From: Mesoplasma syrphidae
GTDB lineage: Bacteria > Bacillota_I > Bacilli_A > Mycoplasmatales > Mycoplasmataceae
Assembly (NCBI RefSeq): GCF_002843565.1
Contig: NZ_CP025257.1
Location: 434,001 to 498,000, forward strand
Length of the DNA stretch: 64,000 nucleotides
Reading direction: 5' to 3'
Of the stretch, positions 34,218-45,619 are shown piece by piece. Below the pieces are notes generated by a model that made no database searches, was not told the DNA's origin, and saw only the letters and a list, made by a program, of their open reading frames with translations. The number at the start of each line of letters is the position of its first letter. Position 1 is the stretch's first letter. Position numbers and translations under genes: made by a program.

Positions 34218-35026
34218 TGAGACAAATTATTTTAATATTTTATAGAAATTTTAAAATTTCTATTAGTTCTTTGACAAAAGCAACTACTACAATTATTTTT
34301 TTTGGAATACTTATACCGTTAATGACGATTGCACCAATTTCTCAAATATTTGGTACTGGAAATATATCAAATAATCTTTTTGTTAATAATGGTATTCTTA
34401 TAAAAGTATCGATAATTAGTGGTTTACTAATTTATATCGCAAAAAAGATGCGCAAAGATTTTAAAAATGGATTTTTAAAGAACTTATTCGTTAATAACAT
34501 TACAAAACAGCAATATTTTTTTGGAAACATAATTTACTGAACAATTTTTATTCTTATTTCCTCAATTATATCCTTAGCTTTTTTTATAATTCTATGTAAT
34601 ACAGGAAATATTAAAATAAATGAAACCCTTTATACAAAAGCCTTATTTTATTTATCCTATTTTTTTGCAATTCCAATATTTTCATTTTAATTGCTTGCTT
34701 TAATCATCTGACTTAGTTTCAGAGTTGGCAAAAATTCCTTGCCACAACAGTATACAATATTGTTTTTTATATTTATTTTTTGAGTATGATTTTGATTTTA
34801 CAGCATATTTCCACAATTAAAATCAATTAGCTATATTTTAATGCTCATTCCAACTTTAAATTTCTTTTTTTCAATACCTCAAAATTTAAGTTTCTTTTCT
34901 ATACATCATTGATGAATATATATAGTCAACATATTTTATTTGCTTATAGTACTTTTCATTATATTTTTTTATAAGACAGATAATTGACTAAAAATTAATG
35001 AAAAGTACTCTAAAAAAGGGTTTTAA
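34217..35026 (+). pseudogene. ABC transporter permease interrupted by an in-frame TAA
   Basis: ATG 34217 overlaps the stop of the ABC ATPase. The frame encodes membrane helices up to codon 157 and meets TAA at 34688-34690. The same frame then stays open for another 111 codons, encoding further clear membrane helices and nine TGA-Trp codons, to TAA 35024-35026. The intact gene would be 269 residues with six helices, normal for this permease type. A single base change created the stop, so the decay looks recent. A sequencing error is possible. The N-terminal 157 residues may still be made. Confidence 0.7.
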
Positions 35027-35213
35027 AATACTAAAAAATAAATTTGACTATTAGCTTAATCAAAAGTATGAAATAGATTTAAAAATTAAAATACGAATGC
35101 AATGTAGGAATAACAAATAGTAAGTATTAATTAAAATTAGCAAAATGAGTATCTTAGCTATTATTTGTCCTTTAATATTCTAAAACTAAATCCAAAATTA
35201 AATAACAAATATA

Positions 35214-35250
35214 TTAAAGACACGGAAATAATTATTTCCGTGTCTTTAAA
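35214..35250. terminator. perfect hairpin terminator
   Basis: AAAGACACGGAAAT and ATTTCCGTGTCTTT form a 14-base perfect stem with an AATT loop, the most GC-rich spot in its neighbourhood. It is flanked by A and T tracts and lies 190 bases after the broken permease. Confidence 0.85.
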
Positions 35251-35413
35251 CTTTTTGACTTACAAGAAATATTAAGCAAACATAATAATGATTTATTATT
35301 TTTCCAACTAATATCATTAACTAACATTACTGAACTTGTATTTAAAAATTTAGTATATTTTTTCATTCACATGCAAAATATTTTAAATAAAATGAAAATA
35401 TCACTTTTTAAAT

Positions 35414-35422
35414 TGATATAAT
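35414..35422 (+). promoter_or_regulatory. extended -10 for a likely leaderless transcript
   Basis: TGATATAAT is a perfect extended -10 (TGnTATAAT). It ends six bases before ATG 35429, so the first transcribed base should be at or next to the start codon; no SD is present. Confidence 0.6.
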
Positions 35423-35428
35423 TTTTTT

Positions 35429-36109
35429 ATGAAAAACTTGACAAGCGATTTTAAAACTAATGGTAAATCTAATAAAAAACTAATCATTAAGAATGATTAT
35501 ATTTATAAAGAAAAAAATGAAAGATTTTTAGATTTTGTTTTTTTAACAAATATATTGCTAGAAAAAAAATTTAAATATGTTTTAGAAGTTGAAAACTATG
35601 ATGAGAATTATTACAAATACAAATTTATTAATGGTCTTTCATTTGAAAAAGTGGAAACAATTGATATTAAAATCATTTTAAAAATTGTCAAAATTGTCAA
35701 AGCAATGCATGAAATAAAATTTGAAAATGATAAAGTCATTATTCATAAAGACTTGAGTCCATTAAATGTAATATTTGATAATAATTTCGATCCTATTATG
35801 ATAATTGATTGAGATTCTTGTTGTCTTGGCAATAAATATTATGATATTGCTTATATTTGTTGACTTTGAGTTAATTTTGGAAGTGAAGAAAAAAATCATC
35901 TGTTATATATAGACTATATAATTAAGATTTGCAATTTTCTTTCATACAAGTTGGAAGATGTTAAAAAACTAAAACGCGAAATTTTGTTATTAATACGCAC
36001 CTATAAAAAGACGATTAAAAAAGAAAATGCTTTTTTAATTAAATGAGCGAGTTACACACAAACTTGAGTTTATAGAAAGTGAAAATATGTTGAAACTGAA
36101 TTTGAATAA
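35429..36109 (+). CDS. APH/choline-kinase-fold phosphotransferase
   Basis: A 226-residue kinase-like protein. The catalytic loop HKDLSPLNV (His106, Asp108, Asn113) and the metal-binding IIDWDSC about 15 residues later (Trp from TGA) are the Brenner and DFG-equivalent motifs of the aminoglycoside phosphotransferase/choline kinase fold. The short N-terminal lobe has a Lys-containing strand. Possible substrates include choline, thiamine or sugars; none can be chosen. It overlaps the MATE-like gene by 23 bases and probably shares its transcript. Confidence 0.75.
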
Positions 36110-37475
36110 TAAATTAGCACAAACAAAAGAATTGTTTGTCACTCAAAAAAATGATTGAAAAAACTTTTTTTGAATATTTTTATATATATTATTGCCTAGT
36201 ATATGATTATTGATTAGAACTTTAGTAATTACAAAATATATGAATGCGAGTATTGATACATATGCTCAGTGAGAATACTTGAATATTATGCTTGAAGTAG
36301 TACAAGAAACTGTAGTTTTTCCATTGTACTGATGATTTGGAAAAATTAATAAAAAAGACAAAAGTCAGCTTAAAAAAGTTAAAGATGTCTATTTATTAGT
36401 TTTTATAGTTTATGCTTTATTAATTTTTATCTTTTCTTTTTTTGTTGCAGACATTGTTAAAGTTATTAATCCTGAAAAAGACGTTCAGGAAAAAGCATTT
36501 TTTGTACTACAACTATGATCCAAAGTACCAAATATATTATTGGGAATTTCAATTATAGTATTATTGAACATGAAAGCATATAAAAAACTAGGATTTTTAG
36601 TTGTTGGAAAAGTATTTTTATTAGTTATTTTTGATTTGCTTTTTGCAAATGCTAATGTTTTTACAAATAATTATATAGGTTTGGGAACAAGTTCATTAGT
36701 TGGAGCAATTTTGTTGCTGATAATTTCAATGCTATTTGTTGCAGATGAATTTGGATTTAGAGAATTTTGAATTTCAAATAGAATGATATTTAGTTTTAAA
36801 AACAGTAGTTTTAACAGAACTTTTTTTTCTAACTTATTAGCGAGTTTCTTATTCTCTTGCACAAGTAATATTTTTTATTTAATCATGATGGCTAAAAATA
36901 TGAATTTGGCAAATGGTTCAGCAGCATATTGACTGTCAAATCAAGTTATATGAAGTTGAATATTATTGTTGCCCAACGTTTTGGGTTATATTAACAAATC
37001 AATTATTTCAACAATACAGCAAAAAAATCAAAAGCAGGAAATCATAATTATCATTCAATTTCAGGTTTTATCATTTTTGGCAATTGCAATAAGCATGTTA
37101 ATTTTTATTCCTTTATATAAGCCGTTCACATATTTTTTATCAAACTCTAATTTGAGTTTATCTAATCAAAGTTGAGCAATTTTTTCAAAGGTAATATGTT
37201 TTTATATATTTTATGCACTTTCTCAATCTATATCAGCATACTTTAATGCAAAAGGAGCAAATTGAATTTTATTCATTCAAACTATTCTAACTAATATTAT
37301 TGCTTACTTACCTTTTATTGCGCTAAATTTTATTAACAAAATTGATTTGCATGATGTAAACGTTTTGGCAATTATGTTTGGAATAACTTTATTTGTATCT
37401 TTTATTGTTAATCTATTTTTATTAATAATATATTTAGCTATTAATCGTAATAAAAATCTATGCATAACTGATTAG
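36087..37475 (+). CDS. MATE-like multidrug/lipid exporter
   Basis: A 462-residue membrane protein with about 12 helices in two similar halves, as in the MATE/MOP flippase superfamily. Many Trp are TGA (nine in the first 250 bases alone). The start ATG 36087 lies inside the end of the kinase gene; only a weak GAAAGTG precedes it. MOP-family proteins export drugs or flip lipid-linked sugars. The neighbouring kinase could modify the exported molecule, which is speculation. A MatE family assignment is more certain than the substrate. Confidence 0.7.
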
Positions 37476-37538
37476 GTAATGAAACACTATTCTTTTGTTC
37501 TTAAATTCAATATTTGTTTTTTTATTTATAACATATCT

Positions 37539-37630
37539 TTGCTAAAAGGATTAATAATTATCATAAGAGTTGCAAATAATATTTGGAACTTGCCAGGGAG
37601 TTATATTTATATGCCAGTATATTAAAAATA
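37539..37630. repeat. direct repeat copy 1: displaced leader of the FNT transporter gene
   Basis: A 92-base segment nearly identical to 42715-42807. It includes the stem-loop (37569-37589), an SD (degraded to GGGAG-T) and the first codons ATG CCA GTA, after which a two-base insertion makes an immediate stop (37611-37625). It lies just upstream of the GntR gene and has no coding sequence of its own, so it is a remnant of the FNT gene's 5' end. Confidence 0.85.
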
Positions 37631-37687
37631 GATCGTGAATAAAAAATATTTTTAGAATTGATAAAAACTATTGATTAGGAGTATTAA

Positions 37688-38350
37688 ATGACACTTAGCA
37701 AAGAAATTTTTAATTTAATTTTACTTGAAGTTAAAAGCAAACAGGCAGGTTCACAGTTATTAAGCGAACAGGCATATGCTAAAAAGTACTATACAACAAG
37801 ACAAACAATTAGGGGCGCTCTCAAAGCTTTAGAAAGTCAAAATATTATTTATTCAGTGAAAGGAAAAGGCTATTTTGTAAATTCAAAAATTCTTTGAAAA
37901 CGTTTAATACCTTTTAGCATTAAACATCAGTCTACAACATCTCAAATATTAAAAAAAGATATTGAACTTGACAAATATTTTGTTGGCAATTTTTTAACTT
38001 GCAAAAATGATTTTAAATCGCTTATCAAGCTGCGCTATATTAAAAATAATATACACAAATATTCTATTGTCTGGATTAATACAAAAATTGTTGGCACATT
38101 AGATTATCAAGAAATTAAAAATAGCGTTTTAGTTTTTTTAGAGAAACGACAAGTTTTAGCTAAGAGCTATACAAAAATAATTTTATTAAAAGCAAATGAT
38201 ATTGACTCAAAAATTTTGGGTATTAAACCAATTGAATATGTTCCTTGTCGATATTCGGTGCTAATAAATGATTATAATGAAGTAATTCAATGTTCTATTG
38301 AAAAATATGTACCAGATCAATTTGATCTAAATAGTAAAGAAGTGTTTTAA
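37688..38350 (+). CDS. GntR-family transcriptional regulator
   Basis: A 220-residue regulator with an N-terminal winged-helix domain (about 1-68, QAYAKKYYTTRQTIRGALKAL as helix-turn-helix and KGKGYFV as wing) and a C-terminal UTRA-like effector domain, as in sugar-responsive HutC/TreR-type repressors. SD TAGGAG precedes ATG 37688. It stands right before the PTS and glucosidase genes; a perfect 14-base palindrome at 38372-38385 lies in the gap and is its likely operator. Likely effector: the phosphorylated sugar brought in by the PTS (inference). Both TGG and TGA code for Trp. Confidence 0.87.
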
Positions 38351-38366
38351 ACACTTTTTTTGTTTT
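38336..38366 (+). terminator. terminator overlapping the GntR stop codon
   Basis: AAGTGTTT and AAACACTT form a short stem with the stop codon in the loop, followed by a T tract. It may attenuate read-through into the PTS gene. Confidence 0.7.
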
Positions 38367-38371
38367 TCAAA

Positions 38372-38385
38372 CTTGTATATACAAG
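38372..38385. promoter_or_regulatory. palindromic operator, likely for the GntR regulator
   Basis: CTTGTATATACAAG is a perfect 14-base palindrome, the size and style of GntR/HutC operators (as in the GT-N-TA-N-AC type). It sits 62 bases before the PTS start and beside a TATGAT and a TATAAG that could be -10 elements, so a bound repressor would block transcription of the sugar operon. Confidence 0.75.
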
Positions 38386-38446
38386 AATATGATCCATTTT
38401 ATAAGATGTAGAATTTTTTTGATATTAAATATCGGAAAGGAAAAAC

Positions 38447-40378
38447 ATGAAGAAAACGCAAACAAATCACATTGGTTTTTTTAAGACCAAAAGTCAAAAA
38501 CTAAGTGCAGTTTTTAAAAAAGGCAAAAACTCCAAAGTGCATGAGTTTTTGTCTAAATTTGCAAAAGCTATTTTAACAATGATTGCTGTTTTACCAGCTG
38601 CTGGTCTTTTAATTACTTTAGGAAAAATTATTGGACCTTTAGGTTTGGGGCAAATCGAAAAAACTTCGGCAGTTTTTTTAAAAATAGGTGAAATTATTGA
38701 AACTATTGGATGAATACCATTCACTCACATGGGCTTACTATTTGCGATTGCAATTGGTGGTTCTTGATCTAAAAATCAAGCTGGAGGAGCCTTTGCTGGT
38801 GGCCTTGCCTATTTTGTTTTATTAGCAGTCGGTTCAACTATCTTTATAACAAAAACAGAAATTGATTCATCTGGTAAGCAAATTGCCTTGTTTATGAACT
38901 ATATTATGTGCGGTAAGTGAATGCCAATTGATGATTTCTTTATTAATCAATCTGGAGTTAAAGCATTACGTTTTGACGCTTTAGGTGGAATTATTATGGG
39001 TTTCATTGGTGCTTCAATCTTTAACAAATTTTATACTTTTAATAAACTACCAAACAGTCTGGCATTTTTTAATGGACCTAGATTTGTTCCATTTATGGTA
39101 TTTATAATAGTATTACCAATTTCATGTGTCTTGACAGTTTTATGACCGGCAGTTCAAGTGGGAATTAATCAAATTGGTAAGCAAATTGCAACAAATAATA
39201 AACTACCTTTTGCAATGCCATTTTTATATGGCCTTTTAGAAAGATTATTACTACCATTTGGATTGCATCATATGATTACAATTCCAATGAATTATACTTC
39301 TTTTGGAGGAAACCTTGACTATTTATCAGCAGATCAATTTGCTGAGACTTTAAAAAATTCAGGCTTTGGTAATAAAGTATCAGCAGGGCAAGTTGCCGAA
39401 TTTTTTAGAACATATTCAGGCAAGGTATCAGATTTATCAGCAGAAGGACAAGAAAAAATGTACTTTACATGAATAACTGCATTGGGACACGTCAAAGGAA
39501 ACTGAGAACAGTTTGCCAAAATACATCAAATTGATTTAAGTACTCAAGATATGTACAACATTGTGCTTGACTCTTTTGAACCTGTTCGTTTTAAGGCGGG
39601 TCAAATGATTACTTCAACTGGAAGCTTGGTCGGAGCTGGTTTTGGAATGCTATATGCTATTCCAAAGTCACATCGTGATCGCAATAAATCGATTTATGTT
39701 TCAGGTGCATTGGCTTGTGCTTTAACAGGAGTAACTGAGCCAATTGAATTTATCTTTATATTCACAGCTCCTTTTTTATATGTAATACATGCTTTTTTAA
39801 CAGGAATTGCATTTGGATTAGTTGATTTTATTCCAATGCGAATTCATGCTTTTGGGGGTATCGAAACAATTATTAAGTACTTTGGGATTACAGGACCTAC
39901 ATCACTGCCATCAGCTGGATTTAGAGCTAACTTATGATTTGATGGATTGTGATTTTCATTAACAAGTATTATTTTTGGTGGTCTATATTTTGTCATATTT
40001 AAATACATCACTAAAATATTTAAACCTTCAGTTCCTGGTTTTGAGTCAAATTCGGCAACAAATAATGCACCAAGCAATCAGCCAAAAAAAGTTTTTAAAG
40101 ACGAAAATGTCATTGACAAGATTATTGTTTTATTGGGTGGGGTTTATAATATTTTGGAAGTCGATGCTTGCATGTCTAGATTAAGAGTTATTGTCAAGAA
40201 TCCAGATAGGGTTGCTTCACAAGAAGAATTTAAAAACGAAACTGGAGCAGTCGCAATTGTTCAAAAGAACAATTCATATCAAGTTATTTATGGCGGAAAA
40301 AGTGATTTATACAAGCATAAAATTTTAGCAAAAATAGATTTGGAGAGGCACAGTAATGAGTTGAACACGAAATCTTAA
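38447..40378 (+). CDS. PTS transporter, EIIC-EIIB (glucose/maltose superfamily)
   Basis: A 643-residue sugar permease. An N-terminal extension of about 40 Lys-rich residues leads into the EIIC domain with ten or so helices; GVTEPIEFIFIFTAP is the conserved EIIC substrate-loop motif. A linker and an EIIB domain follow, with the phosphorylated Cys575 in DACMSRLRV. No EIIA is attached, so a separate EIIA must supply phosphate. The downstream GH31 gene suggests an alpha-glucoside such as maltose or isomaltose. SD is AAAGGA. The glucosidase start lies inside its last codons. Confidence 0.9.
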
Positions 40379-42620
40379 ACCAGAAATGATGAACCATAGT
40401 TTTCCAATAAAACAAAGAATTTTTGATCACAATTATGAATATTGTGTCGCCAAACATGTATCAGATCTTTGAGAAAAAAATCAGGTATTGCACATTGAAG
40501 TGACATTATCGAATTTCCAAAAGGCGACTTTAGAGGTAAGTCTACTTGATATTGGAGTTATTAATATTAAATATAGTTCGAAAAAAAGACCGCCAACATT
40601 TAATGAGTATTTGAATAGCAAAGTTCAGAAAGTGCCATTGAACTATCAGATTTATGATGACAAAATTAAAATCTACACTCCACAAAGTGAAACTTTAATA
40701 GTGACCAAAAATCCCTTTAAAATTACTTTATTGGATAAAAAAAATCAACCCAAATTTCAAACAAATGATCGTAGTGGTTATGAGTTTTTAGCTGATCATA
40801 TAAATCCTGGACTAGGGTTTAAGATTCAAGAAGCCAACTATCGTCAACCCTTTATGTCATTTTGAATAGAAAATGACGAAAAATTATACGGCCTTGGTGA
40901 AAAATTTCGTCCTTTAGTTAAAAACGGTGTAGAGAGTGTTATTTATAATACTGACAATTCAGTTGTGGCAAATCATGACTTAGCATATAATGGCTTGCCA
41001 TTACTATACTCAACAAAAAATTGAGGTGTATTATTAAACACTGGTAACAAAACAACTTTCGAGATAGGTTCTCCAACAACTGATGCTTTATCTTTTTTAA
41101 CAGATGATGAGTATTTAGATCTCTATTTTTTTACTGGTGATAATATTAAGGAAATGATTTATCAATATACTGAGTTAACGGGAAAAATTAAGGCAATTCC
41201 AGACAGTGCCTATGGAATCTGATTAAATCGTTTATACTTTCATAATTATAATGAATTGGCCAAAGAAATTGCAAATGCGCGCCAATGTAGTTTTCCGGTA
41301 GACGTTATTACTTTAGATCCTAAATGATTAAAAAATCGTTTTACTAAAAGTTGTAATTTCGAGTATAATACTGATGCTTTTGGAAATTTCAACTTAATGT
41401 TTACAAAAGTTAAAGATAAAAATTTAAAAATGTGTTTTTGAATTAATCCTTATATTCAAAACGATAACTCTGACAATTGAAAGTTTTTATTAAAAAATAA
41501 TTTCCTAGTAAAAACAACTTCCAACCAGTTTGCTCATCCTTGAACAGGAACTGAAACATATCAAGAAAACAACCATTTAATTGATTTTACTAATCCGCAA
41601 GCCTTTCAATGATATAAAGAAGAACTAAAAAAATTGTTTAAATTAGGATTACGTTATCTTAAACCTGATTATGGAGATGGTTTGCCAGAAGATGCTTTAA
41701 TGTATAATGGCTTTACAGGAAAAGAATTTCGGCAATATTACGCTTATTTATATGCTAAATGTTGTTTTGAGGCAAGTGAAGAATACTTTGGAATAGGTAA
41801 CACAATGATATTATGTCGTCCGGGATATATTGGAACTCAAAAATTTCCTGGAAAATGATCTGGAGATAGCATTAGCAATTTTCGAGAACTTAAAAATCAT
41901 TTAAATGCTGGCTTATCTTTAGGATTGGCAGGAGAAATAATTTGAGGAACTGATATTGGTGGCTTTAAAAAAACAAATGACTTTACAGATGACCTATTCA
42001 TTCGTTGAATTCAAATTGGAATGTTAACTCCTTTTAGTCGTTATCATAGTATTGGAAAAAATGAACCATGATATTTTTCAAATCAGGTTTTAGATATTGC
42101 AATAAAAACTGCAAAATTAAAAAAACAACTGCTACCACATTATAAAATTTTTGAAGCCTTGGCAGCAAAAACTGGCGTACCAATTATGCGACCTTTGGTA
42201 TTGGAAAATCAAAATGATGCAATTGCACAAAAAATTGATGACCAATTTTATTTGGGTGATACCATTATGGTTGCTCCAATTTTAACGGCCAATACAACTT
42301 CTCGTCAAGTATACTTCCCAAAAGGAATATGAAGAAATTTTTTTGATAAAAGCGAATTTTATTTTGGAGAGCGAGTTTACAATATTGAATGTCCTCTTAC
42401 AGAAACTTTAATTTTTGTAAAAGACGGAAGTATAGTTGTAACTCTTGAAAGTGGGGATTATAAGTTTGATGATTTGAATTTGCAGACATTAGTAATTAAA
42501 AAGTTTGGCGAAATCAGAGATTTAGTTTATAAATTTAAATTAAATTCTGAAGAGCAACAAATAATTTTTAAAAATAATAATATTTCAGTATTGACTAATT
42601 TAAAATTTAAGATTATTTAA
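40356..42620 (+). CDS. GH31 family alpha-glucosidase
   Basis: A 754-residue glycoside hydrolase with the GH31 plan: N-terminal beta-sandwich, a (beta/alpha)8 barrel from about residue 300, and C-terminal beta domains. Asp438 in LKPDYGDG is the nucleophile and Asp504 in WSGDS the acid/base; GTDIGGF and the Arg/His block PFSRYHS also match. No signal peptide, so it acts in the cytoplasm on the phosphorylated or free sugar imported by the PTS. An SD (GGAGAGG) lies within the PTS gene, and the two genes overlap by 23 bases. Alpha-glucosidase, isomaltase and xylosidase cannot be separated here. Confidence 0.88.
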
Positions 42621-42714
42621 TTTTACTTCAAAGCTCTGTTTCAATGTAAAAAATATGTATTTATTTATTATTCTGGTTTTCGATTTAGCATAAGATTTTT
42701 TATTCGCAATATAA

Positions 42715-42807
42715 TTGCTTTAAATGGGTTAATAATTATCATGGGGGTTCCAAATAAAATTTGGAACTTGCCAGGGAGGTATATTTATATGCCAGTAATT
42801 AAAAATA
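42715..42807. repeat. direct repeat copy 2: leader and start of the FNT transporter gene
   Basis: The intact counterpart of 37539-37630. It holds a 9-base inverted repeat, the SD GGGAGGT, the start codon and the first codons of the transporter gene. The two copies bracket the GntR-PTS-GH31 operon at a distance of about 5.2 kb. Confidence 0.85.
42747..42767 (+). promoter_or_regulatory. leader hairpin just upstream of the FNT ribosome-binding site
   Basis: GTTCCAAAT and ATTTGGAAC form a perfect nine-base stem with an AAA loop, seven bases before the SD. The displaced copy keeps it with one mismatch (37569-37589). It may control translation or bind a regulator; no T tract follows, so it is not a terminator. 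Confidence 0.55.
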
Positions 42808-43802
42808 AATTAAGCATAGATGCTGAAATTGAAAGTTTATCTAAGTTAGATTACTCTTTACTAGATAAACCAATGTCAATTGCTCAACAAGGTATTGTTG
42901 AGGGGTTTGCAGTATCTATTGATATGTTAAATCAAAAACTAACTAAACATCTACTTTTAGGAATTGCTGCTGGAATTTTCGTAGCATTAGCTTACATAGG
43001 TTGCTTTTATGGTGCTTATCAAGTACCGAATGCATCAGTTCGTAAGATAATCTTTGCGGCAATCTTTCCAGCAGCAATTATTTTTATTGTTTTTATTGGA
43101 GGTGGTTTTTTAACTGCTTACATGTTCTCAACTATTCCAATGTTAAAAAAGAATTTGGGAATAAAACCTTATCTTATTGGATTAGGGGGAATTTATTTGG
43201 GTAATTTTTTAGGTCAATTCATTTTTATGCTTTTATGATTTGCGGCTGGGGCAATGAATGATCAAAAACTCTCACAATTCATATTTGAATTCGCTTTAGG
43301 AAAAATGGATGGAACTGGAGCCGAATTAATTTCAATGATGGGTAAAAACATCGATAAGTTATCATCTTCAACATTATTGAAAACTTTTACATATTGCTTT
43401 TTTTCAGCTGTAATTTGTAACTTTTTAGTTCAACAAAGTGTTCCAGTTTCAAGATCAACTAAAGACAAACTTGCCTTAATTATTTTGCTAAGTATTATAA
43501 TTTTTATGTTTGTGATTTCAGGATTACAGCATAGTGTCGCTAACTTATTTCTAATGATTTGATTGTTAATGGCTAATTGATGAGAAATTGAGGTTGTCAT
43601 CATTAATAACTTGCAAACATTTGAGAACGTCAAAATAAACTCACAATTAGCATGATACTTTTTCGGATTAAATATTATTCCAGCGATTTTGGGAAACTTT
43701 GTAGGGGGAATTAGTATGGGAGGGTTGTTGTACTGAATTAACAAGGAAAAAGTTGATTTGAAATTAGCTCAATTGCGATTACAGGATCTTCAAAAAAGTT
43801 AA
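42789..43802 (+). CDS. formate/nitrite transporter (FNT) family protein
   Basis: A 337-residue membrane protein with six helices. The helix-3-loop NFLVQQSV, the motif SGLQHSVANLFLM (FNT GFEHSVANM type, with the central His) and the final GNFVGGISMGGLLYW are diagnostic for the pentameric FNT channels that carry formate, nitrite or lactate-like anions. Start ATG 42789 was chosen for its strong GGGAGGT SD; an upstream ATG 42741 would place the leader hairpin inside the gene. In a lactate-producing Mollicute, export of formate or lactate is plausible. Confidence 0.87.
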
Positions 43803-43961
43803 TAAAATAACTAATAAATGCTCTCATAATGAAAGTAAAAGAATTGTTATGTTAAAATTATTTTGTAAAAAGTAACGTGCATAAATCATAATATATCAAA
43901 TATAAATTTTTTAATTTAAAAAATACTTAAGTTAAAAAATTAAAAATATGGAGAAAAAATT

Positions 43962-45395
43962 ATGAAAAAAATACTTACAATACTTGGAACTATAAGTTTA
44001 ACAGCAACGTCTTCTGCTTCAGTAGTTAGTTATGCTCCGAAGCTAAAAAATGATAATTTATTGGGTTTTAAAAGTGGTGTTTCAAAAAATTCATGTTCTT
44101 TGAATGGTGAACATTTAAGCACTTGTAGTGCAAAAGATGTTTCAAAATTTACTAATAATCGAACTACTTACAATTCTGTTGGAACAACTTATATTGATGA
44201 GTGGGTGGTTAACGCTCATTATGACATGTGAAAAAATCGAGGTAATGGATTATATACGTATGCCAATATTTATAAATTATTAGAGGGAACAATTCCTGGC
44301 TTCAAAAATGAAACAAATTCATTAATGAAACAAACTATTACTAAGACATTTATGTCTCAAACACTAGAATATGCAAACAAAGAAATTTCTGGAATTTACA
44401 TTGAGGTTCAAATAAATGTATTTGGAAATTATGTAGAAAACATTAAGTTTGGAATCTTTGATTCGTGAAAAAGATTTCCTACAGATTCAATTGAATCAAC
44501 AATTAATGGTCCATGAGGAGAAACAATCTATTGAAATGGAAATGTCAATGATACTGGGAGACGTTCTTCAGTGGGAATACCAAAATACCAAAGATATGAA
44601 AATGATATCAATAAACTAAAAAGAGATTTTCCGTTTTTTGCTTTACCTGATGCAACTGCTAGGTATAAATCAGGTATGGGAGATGAAATGTTAATACAAT
44701 GAGGTAATGATATTTTTTCATCAACTGCAATCCAAAATAGTCCAACATTTTTTAAACATGAAGAATTTAATGTTGGTGGTTGAAACATGATCAGACTTAA
44801 AATAGATTACAAAATAAGCTATACAACAGATATGATACAGTTAGCTGTAGATTATGATATATTAGCAGTGATGCCAAAAAATACGAGATACGGTGTAGAA
44901 ATAAAATATGGTGATTATTTTATTATGTTTGATAACAAAGGTCTCAATGAGATAAATAACAATTATGATGATTTGATTAAAGAGGTAAATAGCAGACAAC
45001 TACCACCAGCTGGCGGAAGCAAAGCAATTTCAACTGCAAATTTTAACACAGGTGCACATAATCCGTATATAGGAATCAAATTTAATCATGCCATGATGCA
45101 TATGATTGCTTCATCACTTTGTGCGGTAAATCTTTCAATAAGAGATATGTTTGATAATGTTTTCACAATGCTCTTTTCTCAGTACATTGGTGCATCTGAA
45201 AGTGAAAGACATTTAATTTTAGATTTGGCTGTGGGAAATATTCAATCAAATTATCCAGGTAGTGGTGTTCAGGGGTTTATTGATGACTATATTTCACGAC
45301 CTGAATTATCGGGATCAAATTTTGGAGTTTACATAACTTCAAGAAGATTTGAAACAGGAAATCTTTACTTAATTGACCCATGAAATAGTCTATAA
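43962..45395 (+). CDS. secreted protein with Sec signal peptide, 477 aa
   Basis: A 477-residue protein with a clear signal peptide: MKK start, hydrophobic core ILTILGTISLTAT, then SSASVVSYAP as a likely cleavage site, without a lipobox Cys, so it should be released or wall-less-surface exposed rather than lipid-anchored. The mature part is polar, rich in Asn, Ser, Tyr and Ile, with several Trp (TGA and one TGG). The lineage has many lineage-specific secreted proteins of this kind. SD ATGGAG before ATG 43962. No domain recognised. Confidence 0.75.
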
Positions 45396-45435
45396 TTTTT
45401 ATACCTTTAAAAAGAAAAAAATGGTAAATAAATAA

Positions 45436-45471
45436 TGAATTCTGCATTGTCTTGATGCAGAATTTTTTTAA
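45436..45471 (+). terminator. rho-independent terminator after the secreted protein gene
   Basis: AATTCTGCAT and ATGCAGAATT form a ten-base stem followed by a run of T. Confidence 0.87.
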
Positions 45472-45619
45472 AATATAAATCTAATCTACAAAATAGACAT
45501 CACCAGAACAAGCTTCAGTACTTTTTTTGCTCTCACCTAAAATAAAAAAATAATACTTCATTTTTGCTCTAAAAAATGTGGATGTCCAAATTTTAAGAGA
45601 TAAAAACTAAAGGGCATAG

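Larger units (their letters stand above)
35027..35428. other. intergenic gap with terminator and promoter
   Basis: About 400 bases without a gene. It contains the hairpin at 35214-35250 and, at its right end, an extended -10 at 35414-35422. The rest is AT-rich with nothing recognised. Confidence 0.5.

Noticed and set aside
42741-42789. ATG 42741 as start of the FNT gene
   Set aside because: It would place the hairpin and the strong SD inside the gene; ATG 42789 follows the SD directly.
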